64,000 nucleotides of DNA from JBDWFY01 sp039976075. Lineage in GTDB: Bacteria; Pseudomonadota; Alphaproteobacteria; Rhizobiales; Stappiaceae. A model generated the notes under the pieces. That model made no database searches and had not been told where the DNA came from. It saw only the letters and a program-made list of their open reading frames with translations. Shown in pieces: positions 25,458-35,129 of this stretch (positions are counted from its first letter, which is position 1; each line of letters starts with the position of its first letter). The stretch spans positions 372,001 to 436,000 of the forward strand of contig JBDWFY010000001.1 of NCBI GenBank assembly GCA_039976075.1, written 5' to 3'. Position numbers and translations under genes: made by a program.

Positions 25458-27101
25458 TCAAGTCTGCCTTTCTTTTTTTCTCCGGCGCTTCAGCGCCTGT
25501 TGCAGATTGGGTGCTGCAGATACCAACAAACGTGTGTAGGGGTGTTTTGGATGATCAAAGACATCGCCGGTCGGCCCTTGTTCAACAATTTTACCGGCAT
25601 TCATTACCATGACCTCGTCAGTTATCGCCCGAACCACCGAAAGATCGTGTGAAATAAACAAATACGAAATGCCCAGTTTTTCTCTGAGCGCAACCAACAG
25701 ATCCAATATCTGGGCGCGGATTGAAACATCAAGAGCCGATACGGCTTCGTCGGCAACAACCAGCTTCGGACCGGTGACAAGAGCACGAGCGATTGCCAGT
25801 CTCTGCCGTTGTCCGCCGGAGAATTCATGTGGAAACTTGTCGAGATCATTGTGAGACAACCCAACAGCGTCCAGCACATCAACAATCCTGTCCTGCTTCT
25901 CTGCTTTGCTGATTTCCTTTCCCAGCAATCCCAGGGGTTCCCCCACCAGCCAACGCGCTCTGCGACGCGGATTGAAACTTCCGAAAGGATCCTGAAAAAC
26001 AACCTGCAAATCGCGTCTGATTTTGATCAGGTCGTCAGGTCGCGCATGTGTGAGGGGCTGCCCCATAAAATCTACATGCCCGTCGCTGGGTGGTTCAAGT
26101 GCCAGTAGCGCGCGTGCCAGGGTTGATTTACCACACCCTGATTCCCCGACCAATCCCAGGCTTTGTCCGGGGTAAATATTGAAACTCACCGAATTGACAG
26201 CTTTCACGACCGGCCTTGCCGCAAATAACTTCTTTCGCTGAAGCTTATACTCGCAAACAAGGTTCTGCACTGACAAGAGCGGTGGAACTTTCGATTGTGC
26301 CGACAGCACGGGCTTGGTTTTTCTCACCGGAACGTGGGTCGATGCCTCGCGTAAGTTCAGCGAGTAGGGATGCTTCATCGTTTCAAACAGTCGCGCTGTC
26401 GATCCCGTTTCGACGATCGCACCGTCACGCATGATCCCGATGCGATCAGCCATATCTGCAACCACAGCCAAATCGTGGGAAATGAGCAGCAATGCCATCT
26501 TCTGCTTTTTGACGATGTCTTTCAGAAGCGTCAGAATCTGGGCCTGAATTGTAACGTCCAGGGCGGTCGTCGGCTCATCTGCAATAAGAAGGCGTGGTTT
26601 CAAGGCGATTGCCATGGCGATGACAACGCGCTGACGTTGCCCGCCTGAAAGCTCATGCGGATAACGGCCCGGCGAAAAGCGTTCCGCCGGCAGGCCAACC
26701 ATACCCAGCAGTTTGCGCATGCGTTTGTCGGCATTCTGGGCATCAATGCCAAGATGCCACCTGATGCCTTCGCTGACCTGATTACCAATCGTTTTGACCG
26801 GATTGAGAGCTGTCATCGGTTCTTGAAAGACCATCCCCATCTGTCGCCCTCTAAGGCCACACATCTGTTTGTCGTCAAGATCCAGGACATTCTGCCCGTC
26901 AAAAACGATCTCGCCACGCGGAGAGGCCGCATGAGGCAGGAGTTTCATTGCCGAAAATGCGGTCAGAGACTTGCCGGAACCGGATTCCCCGACCAGCCCG
27001 AATATCTCGCCGGGATGAAGATCGAGGGAAATGCCCTTTATAATCGGAGCCGACCCGATATCGAGATGAAAGTCCCGGATGGAGAGCAGCGGCTTTTTCA
27101 T
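25458..27101 (-). CDS. Dipeptide-type ABC importer, fused double ATPase
   Basis: A 547-residue tandem ATPase (DppD-DppF fusion). The ATG at 27101 is chosen because GGCGGAG lies 5 bp upstream; an open frame to 27227 runs into the permease gene. Domain 1 has Walker A GESGSGKS (38-45), signature LSGGQRQR and Walker B ADEPTTALD. Domain 2 has GESGCGKST, FSGGQRQR and ADEAVSALD, in which the usual Pro of DEP is Ala. It couples to the two permeases encoded just upstream. It lacks the long C-terminal tail with Cys residues seen in the third importer of this window. Confidence 0.93.
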   Translation of the reverse strand: MKKPLLSIRDFHLDIGSAPIIKGISLDLHPGEIFGLVGESGSGKSLTAFSAMKLLPHAASPRGEIVFDGQNVLDLDDKQMCGLRGRQMGMVFQEPMTALNPVKTIGNQVSEGIRWHLGIDAQNADKRMRKLLGMVGLPAERFSPGRYPHELSGGQRQRVVIAMAIALKPRLLIADEPTTALDVTIQAQILTLLKDIVKKQKMALLLISHDLAVVADMADRIGIMRDGAIVETGSTARLFETMKHPYSLNLREASTHVPVRKTKPVLSAQSKVPPLLSVQNLVCEYKLQRKKLFAARPVVKAVNSVSFNIYPGQSLGLVGESGCGKSTLARALLALEPPSDGHVDFMGQPLTHARPDDLIKIRRDLQVVFQDPFGSFNPRRRARWLVGEPLGLLGKEISKAEKQDRIVDVLDAVGLSHNDLDKFPHEFSGGQRQRLAIARALVTGPKLVVADEAVSALDVSIRAQILDLLVALREKLGISYLFISHDLSVVRAITDEVMVMNAGKIVEQGPTGDVFDHPKHPYTRLLVSAAPNLQQALKRRRKKERQT

Positions 27102-27102
27102 A

Positions 27103-27969
27103 TCAGCTCCGCCGCTGTAACTTGGGATCAAGAAGGTCGCGCAAACCGTCGCCCAGCAAATTGAGGCCCAGTACACTGATGATGATAGCCATGCCCGGAA
27201 ACAGTGCAATATGCGGTGCCAGGCCAATCATCGTCTGGGCGTCGAACAACATGCGTCCCCAGCTTGGATCCGGCGGCTGTGCACCCAGACCGACATAGGA
27301 CAATCCCGCTTCAGCCAGAATGCCCAGCGAAAACTGTATCGTTCCCTGGACGATCAGCAGATTGGCGATATTGGGCAATATGTGCTCAACCGTAATACGC
27401 GTTCGGCTCTTGCCGGCCACGCGCGCCGCAAGAATAAACTCCCGGGTCATCAGTGAAAGAGCAGCCCCTCTGGCAACGCGCGCAAACACAGGAATGTTGA
27501 AAATTCCGATCGCAATAATCGCATTGACGGCGCCGGGACCAAAAATTGCGGTAATCATCACTGCCGACAGCAGGGCAGGAAATGCAAAGACCAGATCGTT
27601 GAAACGCATCAGGAATTCATCCGCCATCCCCCGCCGCACTGCTGCTGCCAAGCCCAGAGGTACCCCGATAAACAATCCAATGCCGACGGCGACGATGGCA
27701 ACTGCAATCGAGTTCTGCGCACCGACCATAATCATGGAAAGGATGTCCCGACCAAAATGATCGGTACCCAGCCAATGCGCAGCGCTTGGTGATTGAAGTT
27801 TAGCGGGGATATCCAGAACATCCACCGGATAGGGGGTCCAAAAAAAGGAGACAAACGCCATAAGACCCACCAAGGCGAAAATCGTCCCGCCAATGACGAA
27901 ACTCATGCTGTGCAGGGAACGCCCGGCAAGGTCTTTTACCGCTGACAATCGAGCTTTAATCAAACTCAT
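27103..27969 (-). CDS. ABC importer permease, DppC type
   Basis: A 288-residue inner-membrane permease. It has the family segment HWLGTDHFGRDILSMIM (about 66-82), about five or six hydrophobic segments, the ATPase-docking loop (ILAARVAGKSRTRITVEHILPN) and LSYVGLGAQPPDPSWG. Its start overlaps the stop of the DppB-type gene by one base (TGATG), and it ends one base before the ATPase start, a compact operon arrangement. Confidence 0.93.
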   Translation of the reverse strand: MSLIKARLSAVKDLAGRSLHSMSFVIGGTIFALVGLMAFVSFFWTPYPVDVLDIPAKLQSPSAAHWLGTDHFGRDILSMIMVGAQNSIAVAIVAVGIGLFIGVPLGLAAAVRRGMADEFLMRFNDLVFAFPALLSAVMITAIFGPGAVNAIIAIGIFNIPVFARVARGAALSLMTREFILAARVAGKSRTRITVEHILPNIANLLIVQGTIQFSLGILAEAGLSYVGLGAQPPDPSWGRMLFDAQTMIGLAPHIALFPGMAIIISVLGLNLLGDGLRDLLDPKLQRRS

Positions 27970-28913
27970 CAGCGGCGCCTCAATCGCGGGTCAACGACTG
28001 CGTATGCCAGGTCAACAAGCAGATTGACTGTAATGACAGCTGCAACCAGCAACACAATCACACTCTTCACCACGATCAGATCTCTTTGGGTAATCGCCTG
28101 AAAAATCAGTCTGCCAAGACCTGGTAGGTAGAACACATTTTCGATGATGATCGTTCCGGCAATCAAAAAGGAAAATTGCAAACCCATGATTGTCAGCACC
28201 GGTATCAACGCGTTGCGGACACCATGGCGCCAGAGCGTCACATATACTGGTAACCCCTTGGCGCGCGCCGTTCGCATATAGTCTTCATGCAGCACATCTA
28301 TCAGAGATGATCGCATGATACGGGTCAGAATCGCGGCCTGGGGAAGCGCGAGTGCTATCGCCGGCAACACCAATGCGTTGAGAGATTTCCCGATTCCCTC
28401 ATCCCAACCGGGAAACCCGCCAGAGGGAAACCAGCGCAGGCTTACAGCAAAGACAAACACAAGCATCATCGCAAACCAGAAGTTTGGGACTGCAATTCCT
28501 ACCTGGGTAAGCCCGACTATTCCAACATCTCGAGGTGAATTACGCTTTGAGGCGGCGATAACGCCGAGCGGTATCGCAATCAGGGTAGATAGCGACAAGG
28601 CAATGAGCGCAAGTGGAAGACTGACCCACATGCGCTCCCCAATCAGTTCCGATACAGGAACCGAATAGGTGTAACTCTTACCGAAATCGCCGCTCAGCAT
28701 GCCCACGAGCCAGTCAAAATACCGGATCAGGGCAGGGCGGTTGAGGCCCAATTCCTCTCGCAATGCGGCCAGGGTATCTTCCTGGGCATTAATGCCAAGC
28801 ATCACCTCTGCCGGATCACCGGGGAGAACTTCCAGAACGAGAAATACAACAACTGTCGCAATCAGCAGCGTCAGAATTAGGCTGGCAAATCTGTGGATCG
28901 CAAATGAAAGCAT
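27969..28913 (-). CDS. ABC importer permease, DppB type
   Basis: A 314-residue permease with about six membrane segments. The N-terminus (RFASLILTLLIATVVVFLVLEVLPGDPAEVML) is typical of DppB/GsiC. The docking loop reads MRTARAKGLPVYVTLWRHGVRNAL (about 220-243). It is separated from the binding-protein gene by 169 bp that include a strong hairpin terminator, so permease levels are expected to be lower than binding-protein levels. Confidence 0.93.
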   Translation of the reverse strand: MLSFAIHRFASLILTLLIATVVVFLVLEVLPGDPAEVMLGINAQEDTLAALREELGLNRPALIRYFDWLVGMLSGDFGKSYTYSVPVSELIGERMWVSLPLALIALSLSTLIAIPLGVIAASKRNSPRDVGIVGLTQVGIAVPNFWFAMMLVFVFAVSLRWFPSGGFPGWDEGIGKSLNALVLPAIALALPQAAILTRIMRSSLIDVLHEDYMRTARAKGLPVYVTLWRHGVRNALIPVLTIMGLQFSFLIAGTIIIENVFYLPGLGRLIFQAITQRDLIVVKSVIVLLVAAVITVNLLVDLAYAVVDPRLRRR

Positions 28914-29039
28914 ATCCGAAGGAGATTTCCCTGTGCTGAGATCAGACTGTCATCTGGCGCGGTGTTTACGCTTGCTTAGAGGCAAAAAACAAATTCCGTC
29001 CAACGTCTGTGCCTAATCCGACAAACATTCAAAGAAGCC

Positions 29040-29071
29040 AAAGGGAGCCGCACGGATCTGCGGCTCCCTTT
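29040..29071 (-). terminator. Strong hairpin after the binding-protein gene, inside the transporter operon
   Basis: A perfect 13-bp inverted repeat (AAAGGGAGCCGCA and TGCGGCTCCCTTT) with a 6-base loop starts 12 bp beyond the stop of the binding-protein gene. On the minus strand it is followed by GGCTTCTTTG, a weak U-tract. Placed between binding protein and permeases, it most likely stabilises the upstream mRNA and reduces readthrough rather than ending the operon completely. Confidence 0.75.
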
Positions 29072-29082
29072 GTTGGTGCAGT

Positions 29083-30582
29083 TTACTTCCATTGAACGGA
29101 TGTCAGGTCATTGGCCTGTATCGGCGAGTTGAGCCACAAACCGTCGACTTCGGTGTTTGCAACGCCTGTCTTGGCCAACTGGAACAAGAAAACATTGACC
29201 GCATCATCGGAGATAATCTTCTGCGCATCGCCCAGCAATGCATAACGCGCGTCGGTATCCGTTGTTTCCTCAAGCTTGGTGATCAGCTCATTAAATGCCG
29301 GGTTCTGATACTGAAAATAGTACTCAGGACGGCTGTAAATTCCGATATCCATGGGCTCTGTATGGGAAACGATTGTAAAGTCATAATTCTTTTCCTTGAA
29401 GACTTCCTTCAACCACTGCGCCCACTCAAGAGGTACAATTTCCAGTTCAATACCGACCCGGCGAAGCTGTGATGCAATGATTTCTCCTCCTCTTCGGGCA
29501 TAGGCCGGTGGCGGCAGTTTTATGACGGCGCTGAAGCCTTTGGGATACCCGGCTTCGGCTAGCAGATCGCGCGCTTTATCCACGTCATACTCATACGTGC
29601 CGGACAGATCGGTATAGGCGGGATGGTGGGGCGCAAAATGGCTCCCGATCGGTGTACCGTAGCCAAACATTGCCCCATCAATAATCGCTTTGCGATCAAT
29701 GGCGTGAGAGATGGCTTTTCGAACATTCTTGTCGGCGAGCGGTCCCGCTTTGTTGTTCATTGCCAGAATGGTTTCACCTTCGGTGGACCCCACGGCCACG
29801 GCGAAGCGAGGGTCTGCCTCCAGCTGAGAAAGGCTCTCAGGTGCCGGATAGACCGGGAAGGCATCAACATCACCTGCCATGAGAGAAGCCATGGCAGCCG
29901 CCGGATCTGCAATTATCTTGAATGTTGCCTTGTCGAGCTTTGCTTTTTCTCCCCAATATTCGGGGTTACGCTCTAATTCGATCCGGTCGCCTTTTACCCA
30001 CTTCGAAAATTTAAACGGTCCGGTACCAACAGGATCGGTCTTGTTGCCTTCTGCAGATTCCGGAGACACTATGATGGCGTCACCCCAGCCTAGATTGAAC
30101 AGGAAATTTCCTGTCGGTTTCTTGAGTGAGATTTCCAATGTCAACGGGTCTATCACTTTCACCGTATCAATAGCCGAAAAAAGCGGCTTTTGAGCATTAG
30201 TGGAGTTGTCACTCCGTGCCCGGTCAAGTGAGAATTTTGCATCGCTGGCGTCAAATGCAGTGCCGTCGTGAAAACTTACTCCGGCTTTGAGTTTGAACGT
30301 GTAAACCTTACCATCATCGGAAATCGTCCAGCTTTCGGCCAACGCGGGAGTAACGGCACCTTCCTTGTCGATGCGCGTCAGTCCCTCAAATATGTTGGCA
30401 TATACCACTTCATCAATTGCCGCCGCAGCACCTGCCGTGGGATCCAGGTGAGGGGGTTCAAGCTGCATGCCCACTACAATATCCGTGCGTGCTGCCTGCG
30501 CCATTGACAGCCCGGCAACCGTCGCCACGACCATACAAAATATGCCCAGCGCCACGGATCCCAATCTAAAATGATACGTCAT
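29083..30582 (-). CDS. ABC substrate-binding protein, DppA-like (SBP_bac_5)
   Basis: A 499-residue periplasmic binding protein. The ATG at 30582 has GGGAGAG about 6 bp upstream and is preferred to 30603. Residues 1-31 form a signal peptide (hydrophobic LGIFCMVVATVAGLSMAQAA, cleavage near AQA-A). The mature protein starts with IVVGMQLEPPHLDPTAG, the strand typical of family 5 binding proteins, and has TFKLKAGVSFHDGTAFDASDAKFSLDR. It binds the ligand of the importer at 25458-28913. It lies 29 bp after an M20 peptidase gene, suggesting that the ligand has a peptide or amide bond. Confidence 0.93.
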   Translation of the reverse strand: MTYHFRLGSVALGIFCMVVATVAGLSMAQAARTDIVVGMQLEPPHLDPTAGAAAAIDEVVYANIFEGLTRIDKEGAVTPALAESWTISDDGKVYTFKLKAGVSFHDGTAFDASDAKFSLDRARSDNSTNAQKPLFSAIDTVKVIDPLTLEISLKKPTGNFLFNLGWGDAIIVSPESAEGNKTDPVGTGPFKFSKWVKGDRIELERNPEYWGEKAKLDKATFKIIADPAAAMASLMAGDVDAFPVYPAPESLSQLEADPRFAVAVGSTEGETILAMNNKAGPLADKNVRKAISHAIDRKAIIDGAMFGYGTPIGSHFAPHHPAYTDLSGTYEYDVDKARDLLAEAGYPKGFSAVIKLPPPAYARRGGEIIASQLRRVGIELEIVPLEWAQWLKEVFKEKNYDFTIVSHTEPMDIGIYSRPEYYFQYQNPAFNELITKLEETTDTDARYALLGDAQKIISDDAVNVFLFQLAKTGVANTEVDGLWLNSPIQANDLTSVQWK

Positions 30583-30611
30583 GCGTACTCTCCCTCGAAA
30601 CAACTGACTTG

Positions 30612-31883
30612 TTAGTGTCTGGACATCAACAGGTTGTGCGCTGCCATTGCCATAACTTTTGCGCTTTCCATCATATCCTCGATTATGATGTATTCATCCG
30701 GTCGGTGTGCAAGATCCAATATACCTGGCCCATAGGCAATACAATCGTGCAGATGACCAATGCGCGCAATATGCTTTTGGTCATAAGTGCCTGGAGAGAT
30801 CACATAATCCGCAGGCCGATCCATTATTGCTTCAATGGACTGGGCAACCGCTCGCACGACCGGGGCATCCCGATCCGTCATTGTCGGTGCCACGGTCATT
30901 ATCTCTCGGATGTCATAGCTGAAACCGGGACGTGATTGGCTAAGACTTTCAAGGATTCCGGTTATTTCGCCTCTGACATCCTCCACATGTTCTTCGATCA
31001 GATAACGACGGTCGACGGTCATCCGACACGAATCGGGCACACACGCCGAGGGCAGGTTTTCCGTAAATTCCTGCTGGCCGCCATGAATGGAATTAATGTT
31101 CATTGTCGATTGCCGGGCGCCTTCGGGAACAACCGGCATCTCAGTCTTTTTGCGACCTAACGCAGGATAGAGTTCACTTTCGAATGCTTCCAGAACAGCC
31201 CCCATATGACGGACGGCACAATCCCCGAGAAAAGGCATCGATCCGTGAGCGATGGAACCATGCGTTTCAATTTCTGCCCACCACACACCGCGGTGCCCGA
31301 GGCAAATCCTGTCCTTGTTTAAAGGTTCAGGAATAATCACATGGTCTACCCGGGGTTTGGAAAACAAACCTTTTTCCGCAAGATAGGCAACACCGCCATA
31401 GCCGCCGGATTCTTCATCCACTGTCCCGGATATCTCAATCGCCCCGCAAAAGTCAGGGTCGGCTTCGATCAAGGCCTCGACCGCAATGATCGACGCCGCC
31501 AGCCCACCTTTCATATCGCAGGTCCCGCGGCCGTAGATTTTTCCGTCTCTGACGAGCCCTCCAAAGGGATCGACGGTCCAACCCTCTCCAGCCTCGACCA
31601 CATCAATATGAGAGTTGAAGTGGACGGTTGGGCCGGGTCGTTTCCCCTCAATCCGCGCGATTACATTCGTGCGGGGATACCGGGCGGAATCACCAGGTGT
31701 GTCTTCTCCTCGAATATACTTAACATCAAAGTGCCTGCGACGCAGTCTCTCACCAACAAACTCCGCGCACGGGGTATAAGCTTCGCCCGGCGGATTTATC
31801 GTCGGAATTTTCACGAGATCCTGGGTTAGCTGGATTAGATCGTCGAGCTTGTCGTCAATCCGGCCAAACAATGCTTCCAGCAT
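30612..31883 (-). CDS. M20-family metallopeptidase (ArgE/DapE type)
   Basis: A 423-residue zinc amidohydrolase. Motifs are FNSHIDVVEAG, the Asp in GRGTCDMKGGLAA, the Glu pair in VDEESGGYGG, and the late His in ILDLAHRPDEY. There is no signal peptide, so it acts in the cytoplasm on an imported amide or dipeptide. GGGAGATGGC precedes the ATG. It is the first gene of the operon that continues with binding protein, permeases, ATPase and ROK kinase. It is a different enzyme from the ArgE-like protein at 22201. Confidence 0.9.
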   Translation of the reverse strand: MLEALFGRIDDKLDDLIQLTQDLVKIPTINPPGEAYTPCAEFVGERLRRRHFDVKYIRGEDTPGDSARYPRTNVIARIEGKRPGPTVHFNSHIDVVEAGEGWTVDPFGGLVRDGKIYGRGTCDMKGGLAASIIAVEALIEADPDFCGAIEISGTVDEESGGYGGVAYLAEKGLFSKPRVDHVIIPEPLNKDRICLGHRGVWWAEIETHGSIAHGSMPFLGDCAVRHMGAVLEAFESELYPALGRKKTEMPVVPEGARQSTMNINSIHGGQQEFTENLPSACVPDSCRMTVDRRYLIEEHVEDVRGEITGILESLSQSRPGFSYDIREIMTVAPTMTDRDAPVVRAVAQSIEAIMDRPADYVISPGTYDQKHIARIGHLHDCIAYGPGILDLAHRPDEYIIIEDMMESAKVMAMAAHNLLMSRH

Positions 31884-32080
31884 GCCATCTCCCGTGTGAT
31901 CGCCGCTTGCGATTCATTATTTCATGCATGTGACATGCTTTCACAACGTTGTCGCGAACGCCAGTCGCAATCCCGAATTATTATTACAAGTAAGGACTTA
32001 AACTCAAAGCACGCGCAGCAACTTCCTCTGACAACAGTCGCGGCAACGCAACAGAGGCAGGGGAGAATCCAGGTGGAGGT

Positions 32081-33985
32081 TCAGGATTTCATCCCGATCC
32101 ACGCCTGGGTTAACCGCGCAAATCTTTCTGCCATATCGGTCACCGCCTGATCGTCAGTGAAATCTCCCTTTAGCCACTGATCCGCAGCATCTGCGAAAAT
32201 TGTTCTGCCGACCGCAAATCCCTTAACGTGTTTTGCGGTCTGAGCCGTTTTAAAAGAGTCCAGCAACTCTTGTTCGGGCGCATTCAGACCTAAAATGACG
32301 ACACCTCGACAATAGGGATCCCGCTCGTCGATCAAACGGTCGATATTCTGCCAGGCTGCGGCATCCGTTTGCGGCTCCAGTTTCCACCAATCCGGCTTGA
32401 TACCAAGATCGTAGAGTCGTCGCATGACGCGCGGGATCGTCTCGGCATCAAGGGGCCCGTGATTTCCGGCAATGATTTCAACCAGCATCTCTCTGCCTAC
32501 AGTCCGGCATGCGTCATTCAGCCGAAGCAGTTCACGTTCCTGCTGGTTTCGCAGATCGGACGCATCGTCAGGATGAAAAAAGCACAGACATTTGACGCAG
32601 TGATCGACGGGCCATTCCGTCAAACGCGCCGCAAGGGATCCACCATGGTCAAAATCAAGCGGTCGGGATCCGGGTTGCTCAACGGGCCTGCCAATCCAGA
32701 AAGGTTGTCCTTCAGCTTCATAAAGAGCAGTCCGACCGTAGTCGCTATCCAGCAACATGCCGTAGCCGGGCTTCCCTTGTGCCACGCGCATGGCGGCCTG
32801 CACAGCCAGCTTCTTGAAGTGTTCCAGATGCGGGTAGGAAACATCATGGCGATCCGCGATCTCTTCAAGTTGTTTGCGGTGGTCAATTGCTAGCGCCATG
32901 AGCGTCTCTGTCTGCGGGCGCCGGGTCGTCGCATGATGGATATGGTTGATGTCCTGATCTTTTCGGAGCGCCCGATGCTGTGAGCCGTGTTCCAGAAAAT
33001 ACTGCAGCTCCGCCCATGTCGGACTTTCAGGCGAACATAACAGCCGGGAAACAGCAAAGGCACCGCAGGCGTTAGCCCATTGCGCGCACGTTTCCAGTGG
33101 CTCATTGCGCAGATACCCCCTCAGAAAGCCGGACATGAACGCATCACCCGCCCCAAGCACATTGTAAACATCAACCGGGAAGCCGGGGCCCTTGATCCCT
33201 TTGTCCAGATCATCGGGAATAACGTCCGGAAAGACCACACAGCCCATCGGTCCGCGCTTACACACAATAGTCGCATCGGACAGGGACCGAATTTCCCTGA
33301 TTGCCGCCAGCGGTTCGTCCTGCCCGCCAGCAATCATCAACTCTTCTTCCGTGCCGACAACCAGATCGCAGTCAGACAGAATTGTTTTGAGTTTGTCCGA
33401 GACGTTTTTCGAGGCGATATAACGTTCTTCACCGGCATCATGTCCCGCAAGGCCCCAAAGGTTGGGACGGTAGTCGATGTCAAAGATGACCTTCAAACCA
33501 GCGTCGCGCGCGATCTTGATAGCTTTTCGGCTGGCCAGTTCGACATTGGGCGTCGAAAAATGAGTGCCCGTCACGACAATGGATGCGGCAGACCTGATAA
33601 AATCAGGATCGATATCTGCCTCCTCAAGCGCCATATCGGCGCAATTGTCGCGATAGAAGATCAGGGGAAAGGTCTCTTCATCCCGTACCGACAGGATCAC
33701 CAGAGCAGTGAGGCGGGAGGGATCGGTCGAAATTCCTTGTGTTGAAACATTTTCCCGGACCATCTGCTCCATGATGAAGCGACCCATCTGTTCGTCGCCG
33801 ACACGGGTGATAACGCCGGAATTCAGTCCAAGGCGCGAGGTTCCTATTGCAATGTTTGATGGACAACCGCCAACGGATTTTGCAAATGTATCGATATCTT
33901 CAAGTCGACTGCCAATTTGCTGCCCATATAAGTCGACGGAAGACCGCCCGATTGTTATGACGTCAAGCTGTCTGGGTTCCGGCAT
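32081..33985 (-). CDS. iolC: 5-dehydro-2-deoxygluconokinase fused to DUF2090 (IolC)
   Basis: A 634-residue protein; GGAGG lies 5 bp before the ATG at 33985. The N-terminal half (about 1-330) is a PfkB-family sugar kinase, beginning DVITIGRSSVDLYGQQIG and with the catalytic loop NVLGAGDAFMSGFLRG. It phosphorylates 5-dehydro-2-deoxygluconate in myo-inositol catabolism. The C-terminal half (about 350-634) is the DUF2090 aldolase-like domain often fused to IolC in alphaproteobacteria. The usual downstream partners iolD, iolE and iolB are absent; the next gene, 197 bp on, is the M20 peptidase. It is divergent from iolG. Confidence 0.93.
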   Translation of the reverse strand: MPEPRQLDVITIGRSSVDLYGQQIGSRLEDIDTFAKSVGGCPSNIAIGTSRLGLNSGVITRVGDEQMGRFIMEQMVRENVSTQGISTDPSRLTALVILSVRDEETFPLIFYRDNCADMALEEADIDPDFIRSAASIVVTGTHFSTPNVELASRKAIKIARDAGLKVIFDIDYRPNLWGLAGHDAGEERYIASKNVSDKLKTILSDCDLVVGTEEELMIAGGQDEPLAAIREIRSLSDATIVCKRGPMGCVVFPDVIPDDLDKGIKGPGFPVDVYNVLGAGDAFMSGFLRGYLRNEPLETCAQWANACGAFAVSRLLCSPESPTWAELQYFLEHGSQHRALRKDQDINHIHHATTRRPQTETLMALAIDHRKQLEEIADRHDVSYPHLEHFKKLAVQAAMRVAQGKPGYGMLLDSDYGRTALYEAEGQPFWIGRPVEQPGSRPLDFDHGGSLAARLTEWPVDHCVKCLCFFHPDDASDLRNQQERELLRLNDACRTVGREMLVEIIAGNHGPLDAETIPRVMRRLYDLGIKPDWWKLEPQTDAAAWQNIDRLIDERDPYCRGVVILGLNAPEQELLDSFKTAQTAKHVKGFAVGRTIFADAADQWLKGDFTDDQAVTDMAERFARLTQAWIGMKS

Positions 33986-34063
33986 GTTCGCCTCCAGTAA
34001 TTTGTTTGGCTTAATAGATTTTCTTGCCAAGAAGAAACAAGAATTCTATTACTCAGTCAATAT

Positions 34064-34077
34064 GGAATATATATTCT
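34064..34077. promoter_or_regulatory. Candidate IolR operator (degenerate) between iolC and iolG
   Basis: The sequence GGAA-TATATA-TTCT contains the perfect 12-bp palindrome GAATATATATTC (34065-34076) and differs by one base from the GGAA-N6-TTCC motif known for rhizobial IolR. It sits about 20 bp before the iolG start in the divergent iolC-iolG spacer, a position suited to repression of iolG. Confidence 0.5.
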
Positions 34078-34095
34078 CTAGCAGGAAAAAACATC

Positions 34096-35082
34096 ATGGT
34101 TGGAATAGCATTGTTAGGTGCGGGCCGTATTGGTCAGGTTCACGCAAAAACACTGGTTGCAAACAACGACGTAGACCTGATCGCGATTGCCGATGCATAT
34201 CAGCCGGCGGCGGACGCGCTTGCAGCGCAGACTGGCGCAATGGCCGTTCCGGCCGACGATGTTTTTTCAAATCCTTCGGTTGAAGCTGTCCTTGTGGCCT
34301 CCTCAACCGACACACATGCCGATTACATTGACCAGGCAGCAGCGGCGGGAAAAGCCGTTTTTTGCGAAAAGCCTGTCGATATGAGTTCCGATCGCATCAG
34401 ACAATGTCTTGAGAAGGTCGACGCTGCGGGTGTGCCTTTGATGATTGGTTTCAACAGACGATTTGACCGGCATCTGGGAGAGCTCAAACAGCGTATCGAC
34501 ACAGGGGCCGTGGGAGATGTTGAACTTGTCACGATATTGTCGCGCGACCCAACCCCTCCACCACTGGACTATGTGAAACGCTCCGGTGGTCTCTTCCGGG
34601 ATATGATGATCCATGATTTCGACATGGCACGCTTCCTTCTGGGGGAAGAGCCTGTCGAAATTCACGCAATGGGTTCTTCGCTGATTGATCCTGAAATCGG
34701 GCGGGCAGGGGATGTCGACACCGCCGTGGCACAGATGAAAACGGCGAGCGGAAAGATATGCCAGATATCCTGCTCGCGACGGGCGACGTATGGCTATGAC
34801 CAGCGCATTGAAGTGCATGGATCAGAGGGGATGATCCGGGCGAAAAACGTTCATGAAACGAATGTTGAACTGGCCAATACCAATGGCTTTATCGCTGATC
34901 GCGCCAAGGAATTTTTTCTGGAAAGATATATGGAGGCTTATGAGCGTGAGCTGGCCGTCTTTGTTGATGTCGTGACAAAGGGAACAGCACCCTCTCCAAG
35001 CGGATATGACGGCCTGATGGCACAGGTTCTGGCCGATTCAGCGACTGTATCTGCCCAAGAAGGTCGCATGATCAAGCTGTAA
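34096..35082 (+). CDS. iolG: Inositol 2-dehydrogenase (IolG)
   Basis: A 328-residue Gfo/Idh/MocA-family dehydrogenase from the ATG at 34096 (AGGA upstream). The NAD loop is GAGRIGQVHA (about 7-16). The conserved EKPVD holds the catalytic Lys, and DMMIH supplies the Asp and His of the catalytic triad. It oxidises myo-inositol to scyllo-inosose, the first step of inositol breakdown. It is divergent from iolC and convergent with the RpiR-type regulator gene, with a bidirectional terminator between. Confidence 0.92.
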   Translation: MVGIALLGAGRIGQVHAKTLVANNDVDLIAIADAYQPAADALAAQTGAMAVPADDVFSNPSVEAVLVASSTDTHADYIDQAAAAGKAVFCEKPVDMSSDRIRQCLEKVDAAGVPLMIGFNRRFDRHLGELKQRIDTGAVGDVELVTILSRDPTPPPLDYVKRSGGLFRDMMIHDFDMARFLLGEEPVEIHAMGSSLIDPEIGRAGDVDTAVAQMKTASGKICQISCSRRATYGYDQRIEVHGSEGMIRAKNVHETNVELANTNGFIADRAKEFFLERYMEAYERELAVFVDVVTKGTAPSPSGYDGLMAQVLADSATVSAQEGRMIKL

Positions 35083-35099
35083 CCGCGCTCTTAATACAA

Positions 35100-35129
35100 A
35101 AAAAACCGGGCGACTTAACCCGGATTTTT
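35100..35129. terminator. Bidirectional terminator between iolG and the RpiR regulator
   Basis: CCGGG and CCCGG (35106-35110 and 35119-35123) are flanked by a run of A on the left and ATTTTT on the right. The hairpin with T-runs in both directions fits the end of two convergent genes, and it overlaps the stop codon of the regulator gene. Confidence 0.75.
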
